DNA from: Bufo bufo
Taxonomy: Eukaryota; Chordata; Amphibia; Anura; Bufonidae
NCBI RefSeq assembly: GCF_905171765.1
Contig: NC_053392.1
Span: 107,282,321-107,346,320 of the forward strand
Direction: 5' to 3'
Length of the DNA stretch: 64,000 nucleotides
Positions within the stretch are counted from its first letter, which is position 1; every line of letters starts with the position of its first letter. Shown here one piece after another: positions 42,926 to 54,305 of the stretch. A model generated the notes under the pieces. That model searched no databases. It worked only from the letters and a program-made list of their open reading frames with translations, and had not been told where the DNA came from. The position numbers and the translations under genes are program-made.

Positions 42926-43137
42926 CTGCATGCATGTCAATCTGGGTGATCCCACACTTCAAGAGTTCCTTGCCCCATGTCCTCAGTCCTCACATGTGTA
43001 GCCACCATTTTTGGAAAAATTGCGATTTGTTACCGTGAAGCGCGAGGAAATTCGAATTTGTTGCAAATGAAATTTTTCCTGAAATTCGGATCGAATTCCA
43101 CTTCGTTAGCTTTGAGTCGCTAATCTCTAGTCAAAAC

Positions 43138-43446
43138 CACAGAACAGATGCAGATCTATTCATGATACCTTATTCGAGGTTAGGCTTGGCTCCTGAATTT
43201 GCCTCACAATAAGTGATGGTAGTAACTGACCAAATAACAGAAGTATGAACTCTGCCTTAAATGTCCTCTGTCCTCTGTGTTTTGGACCCACTCCTGCTTT
43301 TGGCTTCCAAATCATGATCAAATGCTGATGCAAAATGCTGACAGTGTGATAAACGCCTCATGCTCAATTTGCATGGGTTTTGGCCATTTGCCTCTGAAAT
43401 CAGATTTATTCAGATGGAAAAGAAGTCCTGCATGCAGGAATTTAAT
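43138..43446. other. Unique-looking DNA with a half MITE
   Basis: Contains CAGTGTGATAAACGCC near 43343-43358, which resembles the right end of the MITE that follows. No gene seen. Confidence 0.35.
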
Positions 43447-43634
43447 GGCCTCAAACACACGGTCAGTATTTGGTCAGTTTTGGTAAGGCAAAATCCAGAG
43501 AGGGTCCAAAACAGAGATAACAAGTGATGGAAATATTTGCATGTCTTCTGTGTTTTGGACCCATTTCTGTATTTTGGCCTCCAAATCATGATCAAATCCA
43601 AATACTGGAAAATACTGACCGTGTGATAGAGGCC
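43447..43634. mobile_element. Small GGCCTC-ended MITE
   Basis: Inverted ends GGCCTCAAACACACGGTC and, from the right, GGCCTCTATCACACGGTC. TTTTGG-rich interior, 188 bp. Flanks do not form a clear 3-bp duplication. Confidence 0.5.
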
Positions 43635-43682
43635 TTCTTGAAGCTCAATAGACAGGACCAGCATCAGCTCCATCAGCAATAG

Positions 43683-43905
43683 TGTTGAGTGCGAATATTC
43701 GGAAAGCAAATTTGTATCGCGAATATCGGCACTTTGAGAATTCGTGAATATTTAGAATATAGTGTTATATATTTGTAATGACAAATATTCCTTTTTCTTT
43801 TTTTTCTACACAGTACACATCAGGTGATCATCTGTCCCTTCTTCTAGCTTGTGGGCCAATGAGAAGGCTTTGTCACAGCTTAGCATCATTCCTAGCAACC
43901 AATAT
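43683..43905 (-). mobile_element. Fragment of the TAGTGTTGA hAT MITE
   Basis: Starts TAGTGTTGAGTGCGAATATT and shares TAGAATATAGTG and GCTTGTGGGCCAATGAGAAG with the elements at 13523-13925 and 62409-62780, in reverse orientation. It stops where element E begins. Confidence 0.6.
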
Positions 43906-44046
43906 AAAAGTTGCCGTAAAGTTCGGGTTCGTACCGAACTTTAGGATTTTTGGACTCCGGACCCAAACCCGAACTTTTCAGTAAATTTCAGGTTCGGGTT
44001 CGGTGTTGGGCGATTTAATGCCGCTTTTTGAAAGGCTGCAGAGCAG

Positions 44047-44155
44047 CCAATCAACAAGCGTTTAACTTGTGTGCCCTTAGAAGCCATCACAGCCATGGCT
44101 ACTAATGGCATGGCTGTGATTGGACAGTGCAGCATGTGACCCAGCCTCTATATAA
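44047..44155 (+). promoter_or_regulatory. Promoter of element E
   Basis: CCAAT at 44047-44051, ATTGG near 44120 and CCTCTATATAAGC at about 44145-44157, matching element D base for base around the boxes. Confidence 0.6.
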
Positions 44156-44431
44156 GCTGAAGTCACCTAGCGCTGCAAGTCACTCTGCTCTGATTAGTGT
44201 AGGGATAGGATGCTGCTGCTGTGAGGGAGAGAATAGGAAAGAATCTTTAATCTGAAGTGCTTGTTAACTCAGCGATCTACCTACATTCTGTTTTGTGGGT
44301 GCAGTGCACAATCTTTTTACCCTGCCCTGAGCCCAGTGACACAGAAAAATAACTTTTATCCGTCTGTTAGTTAGGTGGGCGGCGGGGCCATTTTATGCAA
44401 GTTCAGTGCACCAGCACAGCATATGTGCATT

Positions 44432-46140
44432 TGTGACAGTCAAATAGAAGCTTGAAATACTGCAATTATATTCTGGGTTTAAAAAAAGCACCCATTTTTG
44501 GCAATACCCTCCATCCTGGGGCCTATGCAGCATTTGTCAGTGTGAAATTTAAGCTTGAAATACTGCAATACTTTTCAGGGTTTTAAAAAACACCCTTTTT
44601 GGCAAAATACTAAATTTTACAGCCCTTGCTGCATCTGTCAGTGTGAAATACAAGCGTTAGATACTACTGTCATATTATGTTATAAAAAAACACCAATTTT
44701 GGGCAAAATACAAAATTTGCAGCGTTTGATGCATCTGTCATTGTTAAATACAAGCTTAAAATACTGCAATAATTGCCTGGGTTTAAAAAAGCACCCATTT
44801 TTGGCAATACCCTCCATCTGGGGCCTATGCAGCATTTGTCAGTGTGAAATTTAAGCTTGAAATACTGCAATAATTTTCAGGGTTTTAAAAAACACCTTTT
44901 TTGGGCAAAATACAAAATTTTACAGCCCTTGCTGCATCTGTCAGTGATAAATACAAGCGTTGGATACTACTGTCATACTGTCTTATTATGTTATAAAAAA
45001 AACACCCATTTTGGGAAAAATCCAAATTTTGCAGCGTTTGCTGCATCTGTCATTGTTAAATAAAAGTTTGAAAGACTTCAATAATTTTTTTGTGTTTAAA
45101 AAAGCACCCATTTTTGGCAATACCCTACATCGTGGGCCTATGCAGCATTTGTCAGTGTGAAATTTTAACTTGAAATACTGCAATAATTTTCAGGGTTTTA
45201 AAAAACACCCTTTTTGGCAAAATACTAAATTTTACAGCCCTTGTTGCATCTGTCAGTGTGAAATACAAGCATTAGATACTACTGTCATATTATGTTATAA
45301 AAAAACACCCATTTTGGGCAAAATACTAAATTTGCAGCGTTTGATGCATCTATCATTGTTAAATACAAGCTTAAAATACTGCAATAATTTTCTGGGTTTA
45401 AAAAAAGCACCCATTTTTTGCAATACCCTACAACTGGGGCCTATACAGCATTTGTCAGTGTAAAATTTAAGCTTGAAATACTGCAATAATTTTCTAGGTT
45501 TTAAAAAACACCTTTTTTGGGCAAAATACTAAATTTGAAGAATTTGCTGCATTTGTCAGTATGAAATACACGCGTTAGACAATGCTGTTATCTTCTGTTA
45601 TTAAAAATACACCCATTTTGGGCAAAATACAAAATTTGCAGCATTTGCTGCATCTGTCAGTGTGAAATACACGCGATAGATACTGTTGTTATCTTCTGTT
45701 ATAAAAAAAACACCCATTTTGGACAAAATGCTAAATTTGCAGCCTTTGCTGCATCTGTCAGTGTGAAATACACGCGTTAGACAATGCTGTTATCTTCTGT
45801 TATTAAAAAAACACACATTTTGGGCAAAATACTAAATTTGCAGCCTTTGCTGCATCTGTCAGTGTGAAATACACGCGTTAGATAATGCTGCTATCTTCTG
45901 TTATTAAAAAAACACCCATTTTGGGCAAAATACTAAATTTGCAGCCTTTCCTGCATCTGTCAGTGTGAAATTCACGCGTTAGATAATGCTATTATCTTCT
46001 TTTATTAAAAAAAAACACCTATTTTGGTCAAAATACTAAATATGCAGCCTTTGCTGCATCTGTCAGTGTGAAATACATGTGTTAGATACTGCTGTTATAT
46101 TCTGTTATTTAAAAAAACACCCATTTTGGCCAAGATCTTA
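44432..46140 (+). repeat. Leader array of E: 101-bp monomers in a three-monomer higher-order repeat
   Basis: Monomers of about 100-111 bp start at 44536, 44637, 44737, 44838, 44940, 45049, 45151, 45252, 45352, 45454, 45555, 45657, 45757, 45858, 45959 and 46062. Three types (A with AATTTAAGCTTGAAATACTG, B with ACAAGCGTTAGATACTACTG, C with TTGTTAAATACAAGCTT) cycle A-B-C three times. The period is 302-313 bp. After 45555 only B-like monomers follow (ACACGCGTTAGATAATGCTG). The array stops about 12 bp before the transposase ATG. Confidence 0.85.
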
Positions 46141-46344
46141 AATTTGAGGAGAATGAGGAGAGCGTCGAATAAGGGACGTGGCCCCAGTCGTGGTGTTTCT
46201 GGTGGAGCTCCTGTTGCAGGGAGAGGACGTGGTCGATCTGTGCCAGCTACACGCACAACTGAAACACCTTCCTCAGGTGCGAGTAGGCGACAGACAGGGG
46301 CGTAGCTAGAAATGCATGGGCCCCATAGCAAAAAAAAATTATGG

Positions 46345-47180
46345 GCCCCCCCCCCCGTGCCATCCACAGATCACCCTCCCCTAAACAGTGCCATCCACAG
46401 ATCCCTCTCCCCTAAATAGTGCCATCCACAGATCCCCCTCCCCTAAATAGTGCCATCCACAGATCCCCCTCCCCTAAATAGTGCCATCCACAGATCCCCC
46501 TCCCCTAAATAGTGCCATCCACAGATCCCCCTCCCCTAAATAGTGCCATCCACAGATCCCCCTCCCCTAAATAGTGCCATCCACAGATCCCTCTCCCCTA
46601 AATAGTGCCATCCACAGATCCCCCTCCCCTAAATAGTGCCATCCACAGATCCCCCTCCCCTAAATAGTGCCATCCACAGATCCCCCTCCCCTAAATAGTG
46701 CCATCCACAGATCCCCCTCCCCTAAATAGTGCCATCTATAGATCCCCCTCCCCTAAACAGTGCCATCCACAGATCCCCCTCCCCTAAATAGTGCCATCAA
46801 CAGATCCCCCCTCCCCTAAATAGTGCCATACACAGATCCCCCTCCCCTAAATAGTGCCATCCACAGATCCCCCTCCCCTAAATAGTGCCATCCACAGATC
46901 CCTCTCCCCTAAACAGTGCCATCCACAGATCCCCCTCCCCTAAATAGTGCCATCAACAGATCCCCCTCCCCTAAATAGTGCCATACACAGATCCCCCCCT
47001 CCCCTAAATAGTGCCATACACAGATCCTCCCCTAAATAGTGCCATCCACAGATCCCCCTCCCCTAAACAGTGCCATCCACAGATCCCCCTCCCCTAAATA
47101 GTGCCATACACAGATCCCCCTCCCCTAAATAGTGCCATACACAGATCCCCCTCCCCTAAACAGTGCCATCCACAGTATCA
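46345..47180 (+). repeat. 30-31-bp minisatellite, about 27 copies
   Basis: The unit is TAGTGCCATCCACAGATCCC plus CCTCCCCTAAA. It shares GTGCCATCCACAGATCC with the minisatellite in hAT-B at 19150-20768, although the two host elements have different ends. Confidence 0.95.
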
Positions 47181-47480
47181 GGTGCCTCCCCCCCCCATGT
47201 GCCAGTCAGTATCAGGTGCCAACCCCCCCCCCCAGGTGCCAGTATCAGGTCAGGTACCAACCCCCCTCCCCCCATGTGCCAGTATCAAGTGCCCCCCCCG
47301 CTCCCCCCATGTGCCAATCAGTATCAGGTGCCAACCCCCCACCATGTGCCAATCAGTATCAGGTGCCAACCCCCTCCCCCCCCCCAGGTGCCAGTATCAG
47401 GTCAGGTACCAACCCCTCTCCCCCCATGTGCCAGTATCAAGTGCCCCCTGCTCCCTTTGCTCCCCCCATGGCAGTAACAG
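47181..47480 (+). repeat. C-rich minisatellite (GTGCCAGTATCAGGT units)
   Basis: Units of 30-60 bp combine GTGCCAGTATCAGGTGCCA with runs of seven to nine C. The minus strand is therefore rich in G runs and could form quadruplexes. Proline-rich frames here are by-products. Confidence 0.8.
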
Positions 47481-47608
47481 TCGGGTATTAAAAAAAATAT
47501 GTAAACACTTCTACTTACCTCCATGTCAGCGATGCGATGCGATGCAGCCTCTTCCTGTGTCCCTCCCTGTATGTCCATATATGGAGTCACTGCTTGTATT
47601 TCAGAAAA

Positions 47609-47691
47609 GGTTTCTGCTGGGATTCGAACCCATGACCTTTCTCTTCTCTATCAGAGGCAGAGCACCTAACCACAAGACCATAAGAGAAGCC
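47609..47691 (-). pseudogene. tRNA-like segment, probably a SINE head
   Basis: The minus strand reads GGCTTCTCTTATGGTCTTG, then TGGTTAGGTGC, CTCTGCCTCTGATAGAG and the B-box-like GGGTTCGAATCCC. GGCTTCT can pair with AGAAACC at the end with one mismatch, and an anticodon-like stem is possible. The loop lacks the universal U before the anticodon and there is extra length, so a working tRNA is unlikely. Confidence 0.5.
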
Positions 47692-47965
47692 TTGCTGCTG
47701 ACTGAAAAATTATAAGACTTCTACTGTTATAGCTGGCTAAGTGTACATCTATACACATGACAGCTGCTCATATATTGAGATATAGCAGTGCTGAGTGTGC
47801 TGGGACAGCTGTCATATAGAGATATAGCAGAGCTGAGTGTGCTGGGATAGCTGTCACATAGAGATATAGCAGTGCTGGGTGTGTTGGGGCAGCTGTCATA
47901 TGTATAGATGTACATTTAGCCAGCTATAACAGTAGAAGTGTCAAATTTTTTCAATCAGTTGCAAT

Positions 47966-48047
47966 GCCTCCTTTATGGTTGTGAGGGTAAATGCTTTGCC
48001 TCTGATACACTGATACATTGGAGGTTGTGGGTTTGAATCCCAGACAC
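47966..48047 (+). pseudogene. tRNA-like segment, inverted partner
   Basis: Contains GCCTCCTTTATGGTTGTGAG, GCTTTGCCTCTGATAC and the B-box-like GTGGGTTTGAATCCCAG. It is a diverged mirror copy of 47609-47691. Confidence 0.45.
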
Positions 48048-51000
48048 ATCAGGAGACTTTAGAATACAGTAAGATTAGAACACATTAGCGAGGGGGCCTG
48101 AACATTAAGGCTGCTGTGAAAGGGGCCCTGAACATTAAGACATTGATATTTAACTAACTTGAAAATAAACTGTCGGGCCCCGAAGCAGCTGCTTCCCCGG
48201 TAGTTATGCCACCTCCTGGCTGCCTCTGTGTAGTGTCTGTGTGTGTTAATAAAAAATAAATAAAAAAATGAATGCGGTCGGACGGGCCCCCCAGTGGCGT
48301 AGGGCCCCATAGCCACTGCTATGGTTGCTATGGCGATCCCTACGCCACTGGCGACAGAACCTTCAGCGTTATTTGGTCGGGCCTAATGCGGCTCTACGAA
48401 TGGTGAGGCCAGAACAAGTACAGACGATAGTAGATTGGGTTGCTGACAGTGCCTCCAGTTCCTTCACATTGTCTCCCACCCAGTCTCCTGCTGAAAGATC
48501 AGAGTTAGCACCTACAGCTGATGTCCATCAGTCTGTCACCTCATCTCCTTGCAAATCAGTCAAGCAGTCTGAGCCCCAAGTCATGCAGCAGTCTCTTCTG
48601 CTTTTTGATGACTCTGCTAGCAGGGTTTCCCAGGGCCATCCACATAGCCCTGCCCCAGAAGTGGAAGAGAATGAGTGCACCAATGCCCAACCACTTTATG
48701 TTTCAAGATGAGTACATGGGAGGACGACCGCAGCACGTCTCAGATGATGACGAAACACAGGTGCCAACTGCTGTGGCTTTCAAAAGTGTGCAGACCGACA
48801 AGGAGGGAAGGGGTGAAGACTGGGTGGAAGATGATGTGGAGGATTATGAGGTCCTCGACCCCACATGGAATCAAGGTCATGCGAGTGACCTGTGTAGTTC
48901 GGAAGAAGAGGAGGTGGTCTCACAGAGCCACCAGCATAGCAGAAGAGGAAGCAGGGTGCAAAAGCGGAGCGGCCATCCCCTAGACAGTATGCCTGCTACC
49001 CGCAGCAAGGGACCGAGCACACCAAAGCCAGCTCCAAGGAGTTCCCTGGTGTGGCAGTTCTTCAGACAATGTGCTGACGACAAGACACAAGTGGTTTGCA
49101 CGCTGTGCAATCAGAGCCGGCAGTGAGGCATAAACGTTCTCAACCTGAGCACAACCTGCATGACCAGTCATCTATGTGCAAAGCACGAGCTGCAGTGGAG
49201 TAGACACCTCAAAAATCAAGAAAGGTCTCTGGCTACTCCTGCTTCCTCTTCTGCTACAGTCTCGGCCTCTTCATCCAACTCTGGAGTGACAGTGGCACCT
49301 GCCATCCCACAAACAGAGGATCTGCCAGCAACACCACCACCTGGGTCACCAAGCGTTTCCACAATGTCCCACGGAAGCGTTCAGCTTTACATCTCCTAAA
49401 CACTGGTGCGGAAGAGGAAGTACCCCCCTACCCACCCACGATCCCTGGCCCTGAATGCAAGCATTTCAAAGTGGCTCTCCCACAGTACGTCGTGCCCAGC
49501 CTTCACTACTTTTCCAGGCGAGCCATCCCTTCCCTGCACAACCAAGTGGGGGACAAAATCAGGTGTGCACTGCGCAACACCATCTGTGGCAAGGTCCACC
49601 TAACTACGGATACGTCGACCAGTAAGCACGGTCAGGCGTGGCGGCTGGACCTGAGGCGGATAGCAGTTTGGCGCATGTACTTCCACCATCGAGGATTGCA
49701 GGGTGCTTCAGTTTGCCTCCTGTTGCTTCCTGCTCCTACTCCGCTTCTTCATCCTCTACCGCCTCATCATCCGTCCAGCGTAACACCTTCACCACCAACT
49801 TCAGCACAGCCAGGGGTAAATGACAGCAGGCAGTTTTAAACCATATCTGTTTGGGGAACAAACCCCACACCGCGCAGGAGCTGTGGACGGGCATGGAACA
49901 ACAGACCGATGAGTGGTTGGTGCCAGTGAGCCTCTAGCCCGGCCTGGTGGTGTGCGATAATGGGCGAAATCTCGTAGCAGCTCTGGGACTAGCTGGCTTG
50001 ACGCATATCCCTTGCCTGGCGCATGTGCTGAATTTGGTGGTGGAGAGGTTCCTTAAAAATGACCCCGATATGTCACAGCTGCTGCAGAAAGTGCGGGCCG
50101 TCTGTGTGCACTTTCGGCGTTCTCACCCTGCTGCTGCTCGCCTGTCAGCTCTGCGCCTTCCCGCTCACCGCCTCATATGCGACGTGCCCACAAGGTGGAA
50201 CTCCACCTTGCACATGCTGGCCAGACTGTGCGATCAACAGCAGGCAATAGTGGAGTTTCAGCTGCAGCACGCACTGGTGAGTCGCTCTGCGGATCAAAAC
50301 CACTTCACCACCAATGACTGGGCCTCTATGCAAGACCCGTGTTCCTTGTTGCGCTGTTTCGAGTACTCCACCAACATGGCCAGTGCCGATAACTACGTTC
50401 TCAGCGTTACTATCCCACTTCTATGCCTCCTTGAAAAAACGCTTCTGGCGATGATGGAAGAGGATGTGGCACAGGAGGAGGAGGAAGAGGGATCATTTCA
50501 TAGGGTTTCCGGCAAGTCATTCACAAGTGGCTCCGAGGGTGGGTTCCTGCACCCACAAACGCCAGGTACACAATTGTCCAGCCAGGGCACAGTTCTGGAG
50601 GATGATAAGGTGCAGGATGAGGAGGAGGAGATGGAGGAGGAGGAACCGTGTTCACATCAGGGTGGTACCCAAACCAGGTCATGGCCATCACTGGTGCATG
50701 GCTGGGGGGATACAGAGGACACAGATGATACACCTCCCACAGAGGACAGCTTGTTGTTGCCTCTGGGCAGCCTGTCACACATGAGCGATTACGTGCTGTT
50801 GCCCACATTCTAACTTGTGCTGATTACTGGGTGGCCACACTGCTGGATCCCCGTTACAAGGACAACGTACCATCCTTAATTTCGTCACTGGAGCGCGATC
50901 ACAAGATGCGAGAGTACAAGCGCACGCTGGTAGACGCGCTGCTAGTGGCATTCCCACCTGACAGCGGGGGAACAGTGGAAGCACAAGGCGAAGGCAGAGG

Positions 51001-51437
51001 AGGAGGAAGAGGTCGCCAACGCAGCTGGGGCAACACCAGCACCTCAGAAGGCAGGGTTAGCATGGCTGAAATGTGGAAAAGCTTTGTCAGCACGGCAAAA
51101 CAACCAGCACCACCAGCTGATATGGAACGTCTTAGCACGAGGCAGCATGTTGGTGGAACAGTATGTGTGCACACACCTACATGTACTGAAGGACGGGTCT
51201 GCCCCCTTCAACTTCTGGGTCTCCAAATTGGGCACATGGCCTGAGCTTTCCCTTTACACCTTGTTGCTGCTGGTCTGCCCTGCAGCCAGTGTATTATCTG
51301 AACGTGTGTTTAGCATGGCAGGGGCGTTATCACAGACAAGCGCAGCCCCCTGTCCACAGCCAATGTGGACAAGCTCACTTTCATTAAAATGAACTAGGCA
51401 TGGATCCCTCAGGACTTGTCCTTACCTTGTGCAGAAT

Positions 51438-51710
51438 AGACATGTATACCAGCGTTACCCAGCCATTGTTATACTACAGCACCACAATTGCTCATTGTTG
51501 TATTTTTGATATTTCCCGCTCTTTTGGGGTGTACCCTAATTTAAAAAAAATAAATTAATTAATTAATTAAAACCAAAAACCAGTGTTGGCTACCTCGTCC
51601 TCCTCCACCGCCGCTTCCACCTACACCGCTACGTTCACCGCCTCCTCAACCTGGACCTCCACCTCATACATCAAGATTTTTTATTTATTTATTGTACGTA
51701 TTGTATTTTA
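51438..51710. other. 3' untranslated part of E
   Basis: T-rich and ATTAATTAATTAA sequence, then CTACCTCGTCCTCCTCCACC. Similar sequence recurs at 54325-54470, so this tail was duplicated around the downstream array. No gene. Confidence 0.5.
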
Positions 51711-53290
51711 TTTTAGGTCATTTCACAAATTTGTCTGTTATATTTTCGGGTGAAATTAACCAATTTTTGGCTGTGATATACCCCTGCTCTACCTAGTAGA
51801 CAGGTAAACAAATTTTACTAATTTGTCTGTTACATTTTTGGTTGAAATTCACCAATTTTTGGGTGTGATATACCCCTGCATTACCTAGTAGACATTTAAA
51901 CAAATTTCACTAATTTGTCTGTTACATTTTCGGTTGAAATTCACCAATTTTTGGCTATGATATACCCCTGCTCTACCTAGTAGACAGGTAAAAAAAATTC
52001 ACTAATTTTTATGTTACATTTTCGGTTGAAAATTAAATTCACCAATTTTTGGGTGTGATATACCCCTGCACTACCTAGTAGACATTTAAACAAATTTCAC
52101 TAATTTGTCAGTTACATTTTCGGTTAAAATTCATTAATTTTTGGCTGTGTAAATAAATTTCACTAATTTGTCTGTTACATTTTCGGTGGAAATTCACCAA
52201 TTTTTGGCTATGATATACCCCTGCTCTACCTAGTAGACAGGTTAATAAATTTCACAAATTTTTCTGTTACATTGTCGGGTGACATTCACCAAATTTTGGC
52301 TGTGATATACCCCTGCTCTACCTAGTTGACAGGTTAATAAATTTCACACATTTTTCTGTTACAATATCGGGTGACATTCACCAATTTTTGGCTGTGATAT
52401 ACTCCTGCTCTACCTAGCTGACAGATTAATACATTTCGCAAATTTTTCTGTTACATAGTTGGGTGACATTCACCAATTTTGGGCTGTGATATACCCCTGC
52501 TCTACCTATTAGACAGGTAAACAAATTTCCCTAATTTGTCTGTTACATTTTTGGGTGAAATGAACCAATTTTTGGCTTTGATATACCCCTGCTCTACCTA
52601 TTAGACAGGTAAACACATTTCCCTAATTTGTCTGTTACATTTTCGGTTGAAATTCACCAATTTTTGGCTATGATATACCCCTGCTCTACCTAGTAGACAG
52701 GCTAATAAATTTCACTAATTTTTCTGTTACATTGTCGGGTGACATTCACCAATTTTTGGCTGTGATATACTCCTGCTCTACTTAGCTGACAGATTAATAC
52801 ATTTCGCAAATTTTTCTGTTAGATAGTTGGGTGACATTCACCAATTTTTGGCTGTGATATACCCCTGCTCTACCTATTAGACAGGTAAACAAATTTCCCT
52901 AATTTGTCTGTTACATTTTTGGGTGAAATTCACCAATTTTTGGCTTTGATATACCCCTGCTCTACCTATTAGACAGGTAAACAAATTTCACTAACTTGTC
53001 TGTTACATTTTCGGGTGAAATTCACAAATTTTTGGCTGTGATATACCCCTGCTATACCTAGTTGACAGGTTAATAAATTTCACAAATTTTTCTGTTACAT
53101 AGTTGGGTGACATTCACCAATTTTTGGCTGTGATATACCTTTGCTCTACCTAGTGGACAGGTTAATAAATTTCACAAATTTTTCTGTTACATAATTGGGT
53201 GACATTCACCAATTTTTGGCTGTGATATACCCCTGCTATACCTAGTAGAGAGGTTAATAAATTTCACTATTTTTTCTGTTACATTCTTGG
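51711..53290 (+). repeat. 92-bp array downstream of E's transposase, about 17 copies
   Basis: The unit holds ATTTGTCTGTTACATTTTCG, AAATTCACCAATTTTTGGCT and GATATACCCCTGCTCTACCT. It occupies the same position relative to the transposase as D's 141-bp array but is unrelated in sequence. Confidence 0.9.
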
Positions 53291-53494
53291 GTGGCATTTT
53301 ACCATTTTTTGCCGTGAATAAACCCTTGCTCTGCATAGGTGACAGGGACCGAAAGTTTTAAAAATCATCTGTTCCATTGGTGGGTGACATTAACCCATTT
53401 CTGGTGATTAAAAACTCTTGCTCTGCATAGGTGACAGGGACTTAAATTTCTAAAATTCATCTTTAATTGGCCCTTTCATTCGATCCTTCTGCTT
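53291..53494. other. Diverged end of the 92-bp array
   Basis: Two loosely related units (GCTCTGCATAGGTGACAGGGAC) trail off here. Confidence 0.4.
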
Positions 53495-53690
53495 TAATAA
53501 CTTGTCCCACATTTCCGCTCGATTACATTGCAGCCATTGACCTCCCTTGGATGTGGTCTCCCTTTCTCACGCTCCCTCTCCGGCGTGGAACCCTGATTCG
53601 CCGCTAACCGTGATCAACATGGTAGGCGCATAAAAGAACATCGAAAGTTGATAGAGAGATATCCAATTGGATCGTGGACGTCACAGGGAC
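53495..53690 (+). repeat. Direct duplicate of 53905-54120
   Basis: CATTGCAGCCATTGACCTCC, CTCACGCTCCCTCTCCGGCG and CGCTAACCGTGATCAACATG recur about 410 bp downstream at 53905-54120 with few changes. Confidence 0.8.
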
Positions 53691-53904
53691 ATGCGATCAG
53701 GCAGAAGTAATCTAGAGTTAACAAAGCGGCAGCAAGGCCTCTCCTGTCTAACGTTTCCAAATCCAAAATACCCCAGTGACATTCCATATAATTTTTTAAT
53801 AATCATTCCAATAACAGGGCATCTTAAGAGTCCTGTATTGTTATTTATCGTCACTAACCTCCCCGAGTCCGGAGTAGGAAATTGCCGCGCTTCCCTGCCT
53901 TTAC

Positions 53905-54120
53905 TTGGAAGCTTCGGCTTCAATCATTTGTCCCACATTTCAGCTTGATCACATTGCAGCCATTAACCTCCCTTGGATGTGGTCTCCCTTTCTCACGCTC
54001 CCTCTCCGGCGTGGAACCTTAATTCGCCGCTAACCGTGATCAACATGTTAGGCACATAAAAGAACATCGAAAGTTGATAGAGCAGATATCCAATTGGATC
54101 GTGGACATCACGGGGACGTG
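53905..54120 (+). repeat. Second copy of the duplicated block
   Basis: Same landmarks as 53495-53690. It runs directly into a fragment of the hAT transposase C-terminus. Confidence 0.8.
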
Positions 54121-54123
54121 CAA

Positions 54124-54305
54124 CATGGTGGAGCAGTATGTGTGCACACGCCTACACGTACTCACTGATGGGTCTGCCCCCTTCAACTTCTGGGTCTCCA
54201 AATTGGGCATATGGCCTGAGCTTGCCCTTTACGCCTTGGAGGTGCTGGCCTGCCCTGCAGCCAGTGTATTGTCTGAACGTTATTTTAGCACGGCTGGAGG
54301 GGGTT
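54124..54305 (+). pseudogene. Extra hAT transposase C-terminal fragment in E
   Basis: NMVEQYVCTRLHVLTDGSAP, NFWVSKLGIWPEL and ASVLSERYFSTAGG duplicate the dimerisation block present at 51150-51320. It breaks off into a shortened copy of the 3' tail. The phrase SERYFS differs from SERVFS in the main copies. Confidence 0.8.

Larger units (their letters stand above)
16279..43129 (-). mobile_element. Element 'F': large hAT-type element with long inverted ends, filled by later insertions
   Basis: Left end TAGTGTTGAGCAAATC (16279) and right end, reverse-complemented, TAGAGATTAGCGACTC (43129) begin inverted repeats of more than 200 bp that include CCAAT and TATA boxes. Flanks GTCATGGC and GTCAAAAC match at five of eight positions, a degenerate 8-bp duplication. 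Parts that seem original are the ends, the 110-140-bp repeats (16720-17060), the 57-bp repeats (26959-27252), a BED-finger remnant on the minus strand (27255-27410), and a 74-bp array (27530-29105 and 42501-42560). The Tc1 relic, gypsy element, second Tc1 and element D are later insertions. That these ends belong to one element is an inference from their homology and orientation. Confidence 0.55.
47580..48060. repeat. Palindrome with tRNA-like arms
   Basis: Each arm has a tRNA-like segment and then GTTATAGCTGGCTAA-type sequence. The left inner arm (47714-47766, CTTCTACTGTTATAGCTGGC) pairs with the right (47890-47942). The centre is three units of about 53 bp (GAGATATAGCAGTGCTGAGTG). Confidence 0.75.
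46295..48350. mobile_element. hAT-C: non-autonomous hAT inside E's transposase
   Basis: Perfect 8-bp duplications GCGACAGA (46287-46294 and 48351-48358). Ends CAGGGGCGTAGCTA and, reverse-complemented, CAGTGGCGTAGGGAT. The 2056-bp interior has a 31-bp minisatellite, a C-rich repeat, a palindrome of tRNA-like arms and a GGGCCCC-rich right end. No transposase. Confidence 0.9.
46153..51437 (+). pseudogene. BED-finger hAT transposase of element E, decayed and split by hAT-C
   Basis: Exonic parts are 46153-46294 and 48359-51437. It begins MRRASNKGRG. After hAT-C the RT-like RYLVGPNAALRMVRPEQV block continues as in D. Frameshift near 48700. BED finger at about 49040-49190: LVWQFFRQCADDK, VVCTLCNQS, then a TGA at 49125 where D has CGA, and TSHLCAKHELQW, in which D's first finger His region differs. 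LTTDTSTSKHG has lost D's Trp. VVCDNGRNLVAAL, HIPCLAHVLNLV and VPTRWNSTLHML are kept. Deletions occur near 49450-49480 and 50800. The dimerisation block ASVLSERVFSMAG is present near 51285-51320. Inactive. The phrase 'exonic' is used loosely; no intron is implied. Confidence 0.8.

Noticed and set aside
47609..47691. A functional tRNA gene
   Set aside because: The loop lacks the expected U before the anticodon, spacing is off, and a mirrored diverged copy points to a repeat.
47101..47715. Proline-rich frames of up to 204 codons
   Set aside because: They come from C-rich minisatellite DNA; all three frames are open.
53667..53948. A 93-codon frame as a possible host gene
   Set aside because: It spans a duplicated block of element E and has no recognisable motif.
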